Source of the DNA: Microbulbifer litoralis | Lineage (GTDB): Bacteria > Pseudomonadota > Gammaproteobacteria > Pseudomonadales > Cellvibrionaceae | Reading direction: 5' to 3' | DNA length: 64,000 bases | NCBI RefSeq assembly: GCF_023634065.1 | Contig: NZ_JALKCV010000007.1 | Location: 1-64,000 of the forward strand | Notes under the pieces: model-generated | Seen by the model: the letters and a program-made list of their open reading frames with translations, nothing else | What the model was told of the DNA's origin: nothing | The model's database searches: none | Position numbers and translations under genes: made by a program | Shown here: piece by piece, positions 62,130 to 64,000 of the stretch | Position numbering within the stretch: the first letter of the stretch is position 1 | Layout of the letters: each line of letters begins with the position of its first letter

Positions 62130-63509
62130 ATGCAAACACCTACCCTATTCGCGCTGTTGTTGCTGCTGGTGCTGGTGGCCTACGGCACCGGCTTTACCCG
62201 CGCGGTGACGGCCGCGCGCGGCAGCGGCGGCCTGCGCAACCTGGCCTCGCTGCCCAGCTACTACGGCCTGTACACCGCGCTCTGGTGCGGCCTGCCGGCG
62301 CTGCTGCTGCTGGCAGCCTGGCTGGTATTCGACGACGGGATCATCCGCGCCATGGTCATGAACAGCCTCGCCGACAAACCGGCGGCGCTGTCGGACCAGA
62401 ACCTGCTGTGGGCCCAGATCCAGAATGTTGCCGCGGGTAACCTGTTCGGCGAGCCGGAGCCACAGGTTGCCGCGGCGGCGGCGCACCTCACCGAGCTGCG
62501 CAGCACCACGGGAATGGTCCAGGCGGGTTTGACACTGGTGATCGCCGCCGGTCTCGGCGCCTTTTCGCTACTGCGCTTCTCGCCGCAACTGCGCGCGCGG
62601 GAAAAGGTGGAAAGCGTGCTGCGCTGGGTGCTGGTGGCCTGCGCCTGCGCCGCCATCTTCACCACCGTCGGCATCCTGCTGTCGGTGCTGTTCGAGTCGC
62701 TGCGCTTTTTCCACGCGGTGCCGATCACGGAATTCCTGTTCGGCCTGCACTGGAGCCCGCAGATGGCGCTGCGCGCCGACCAGGTGGGCTCCAGCGGCGC
62801 CTTCGGCGCCGTGCCGCTGTTTACCGGCACCATGATGGTCTCCGCCATCGCCATGTTCGTGGCCGTGCCGGTGGGCCTGATGTCGGCCATTTACCTGGCC
62901 GAGTACGCCAGCAAGCGGGTGCGCAACTTCGCCAAGCCGGTGCTGGAAATCCTCGCCGGCGTGCCCACGGTGGTGTACGGCTTCTTCGCCGCGCTGACCG
63001 TGGCGCCGTTTGTGCGCGACGCCGCGGCGGCCATCGGCCTGCAGGCCTCCAGCGAGAGTGCACTGGCGGCGGGTCTGGTGATGGGGGTGATGATCATTCC
63101 GTTCGTATCGTCGCTGTCCGACGATGTGATCAATGCGGTGCCGCAATCGCTGCGCGACGGCGCCCTCGGTCTCGGCTCCACCCATTCGGAAACCGTGCGC
63201 AAGGTGGTCATCCCCGCCGCCCTGCCCGGCATTGTCGGCGGTGTACTGCTGGCGGTGTCGCGGGCGATCGGCGAGACCATGATCGTGGTCATGGCCGCCG
63301 GCCTGGCCGCCAACCTGACCGCCAATCCCCTCGACTCGGTCACCACCGTGACGGTGCAGATCGTCACCCTGCTGGTGGGCGACCAGGAATTCGACAGCCC
63401 CAAAACCCTGGCCGCCTTCGCCCTGGGCCTGATGCTGTTCCTCACCACGCTGGTGCTGAACTTCATCGCCCTGCACGTCGTGAAAAAATACCGGGAACAG
63501 TATGACTGA
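62130..63509 (+). CDS. pstC: Phosphate ABC transporter permease PstC
   Basis: The 459-residue permease is longer than E. coli PstC because of an extra N-terminal part with two or three hydrophobic segments. The permease proper (from about residue 200) shows GAVPLFTGTMMVSAIAMFVA, EILAGVPTVVYGFFA and the ATPase-contact loop RDGALGLGSTHSETVRKVV. The ATG at 62130 is preferred; the frame from 62004 would translate through the terminator. It overlaps pstA by eight bases. Confidence 0.93.
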   Translation: MQTPTLFALLLLLVLVAYGTGFTRAVTAARGSGGLRNLASLPSYYGLYTALWCGLPALLLLAAWLVFDDGIIRAMVMNSLADKPAALSDQNLLWAQIQNVAAGNLFGEPEPQVAAAAAHLTELRSTTGMVQAGLTLVIAAGLGAFSLLRFSPQLRAREKVESVLRWVLVACACAAIFTTVGILLSVLFESLRFFHAVPITEFLFGLHWSPQMALRADQVGSSGAFGAVPLFTGTMMVSAIAMFVAVPVGLMSAIYLAEYASKRVRNFAKPVLEILAGVPTVVYGFFAALTVAPFVRDAAAAIGLQASSESALAAGLVMGVMIIPFVSSLSDDVINAVPQSLRDGALGLGSTHSETVRKVVIPAALPGIVGGVLLAVSRAIGETMIVVMAAGLAANLTANPLDSVTTVTVQIVTLLVGDQEFDSPKTLAAFALGLMLFLTTLVLNFIALHVVKKYREQYD

Positions 63510-64000
63510 CCTTACGCAACAGCAGGTACGTGAGCGCATCGAGCGGCGCCTCGCCAGCCGCCACCTCAAGGAAAAAATCTTCCGCGGCCTGGGGATCGCC
63601 AGTATCGCCTTCGGCGTGCTGGCGGTGGCCATCCTGTTTGCCGATATCATCGCCAAGGGCAGCGGCGCCTTTGTGCAGAGTGACATCCAGCTGGAGATCA
63701 CCTACGACCCGGCGGTGTTGGGTATCGAACAGGTGGACCAGGAAAGCCTTACCTGGGCCAACTTCACCGGTGTCATCCGCGAGGCGCTGCGCGAACGTTT
63801 CCCCGACGTCAGTGGCCGCGCCGAGAAGCGGGAGCTCTACTCGCTGGTGTCCACCGGCGCACCTTTCGCGCTGCGCGACCGGCTCGCAGCCGATCCGGAA
63901 CTGCTCGGCCAGACCGAGAAGGTGTGGCTGACGGCGGACGACGACGTGGACACCTTCGTCAAGAGCCTGTCCGATTCCAGGAACGGTTTCCGCGGCCGCA
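63502..64000 (+). CDS. pstA: Phosphate ABC transporter permease PstA, 5' part, cut by window end
   Basis: The first 166 residues are present and the frame is open to the end of the window. A basic N-terminus (QQQVRERIERRLASRHLKEK) leads into one membrane helix (GIASIAFGVLAVAILFADII), then a soluble segment like the DUF3333 extension of long PstA proteins (EITYDPAVLG, RELYSLVSTGAPFALRD). The permease core would follow beyond the window. It overlaps the end of pstC by eight bases. Confidence 0.85.
   Translation, partial: MTDLTQQQVRERIERRLASRHLKEKIFRGLGIASIAFGVLAVAILFADIIAKGSGAFVQSDIQLEITYDPAVLGIEQVDQESLTWANFTGVIREALRERFPDVSGRAEKRELYSLVSTGAPFALRDRLAADPELLGQTEKVWLTADDDVDTFVKSLSDSRNGFRGR

Overview
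The window is a GC-rich chromosomal segment of a free-living gammaproteobacterium. It has GlmU plus a DeoR-type regulator next to GlmS (as in Pseudomonas), HexR, YceH, RssA, YciA, a CTGT-N8-ACAG LexA-type box before uvrD and an E. coli-like Pho box before pstS. The mix of TRAP transport, TonB receptor, membrane-bound sugar/alcohol dehydrogenase and Na+/H+ antiporters fits a marine member of the Cellvibrionales/Microbulbifer type. That genus-level guess is inference only. No rRNA, tRNA or CRISPR was recognised.

Layout: 0.2-8.2 kb holds an exported metalloprotease-like protein, a frameshifted rssA, an FNT-family channel, a very large propeller-amidohydrolase and a CDF cation exporter. 8.3-16.3 kb holds the amino-sugar genes glmU...glmR-glmS, with two foldback repeats and an E1a-E1b-E2 oxo-acid dehydrogenase operon between glmU and glmR. 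16.7-21.6 kb holds a solitary GspD secretin, a small membrane protein, a hot-dog/CMD gene pair and yceH. 21.6-27 kb is a divergent iron-uptake-like module (PepSY protein and two small membrane proteins against a TonB receptor) followed by an outer-membrane barrel. 27.4-36.6 kb holds a class II aldolase, a three-subunit FAD/heme dehydrogenase and three cation/proton antiporters.

36.7-42.3 kb is a quinone/electrophile-stress cluster (pirin plus the remnant of a second pirin, LysR, DoxX, glutathionyl-hydroquinone reductase, then YjbQ and a GST). 42.3-47.2 kb holds a Bcr/CflA exporter, hexR and uvrD; uvrD lies between two oppositely oriented perfect heptanucleotide arrays. 47.3-58 kb is an accessory region of lower GC: a DUF3592-like protein, a TRAP binding protein, three small overlapping genes and a type I restriction-modification locus (hsdM-hsdS-RhuM/Fic-hsdR). 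58-64 kb holds yciA, the TRAP membrane subunits and pstS-pstC-pstA, the last cut by the window edge.

The most unusual material is between the genes: (i) a family of foldback elements with conserved ends and unrelated but self-complementary stems (three copies), (ii) inverted heptamer arrays around uvrD, the upstream one touching a LexA-type box, (iii) a 158-bp palindromic MITE-like element between the Pho box and pstS, with one end also present at 19.2 kb, and (iv) a GTAG-type REP pair absorbed into the reading frame of a cytochrome c.
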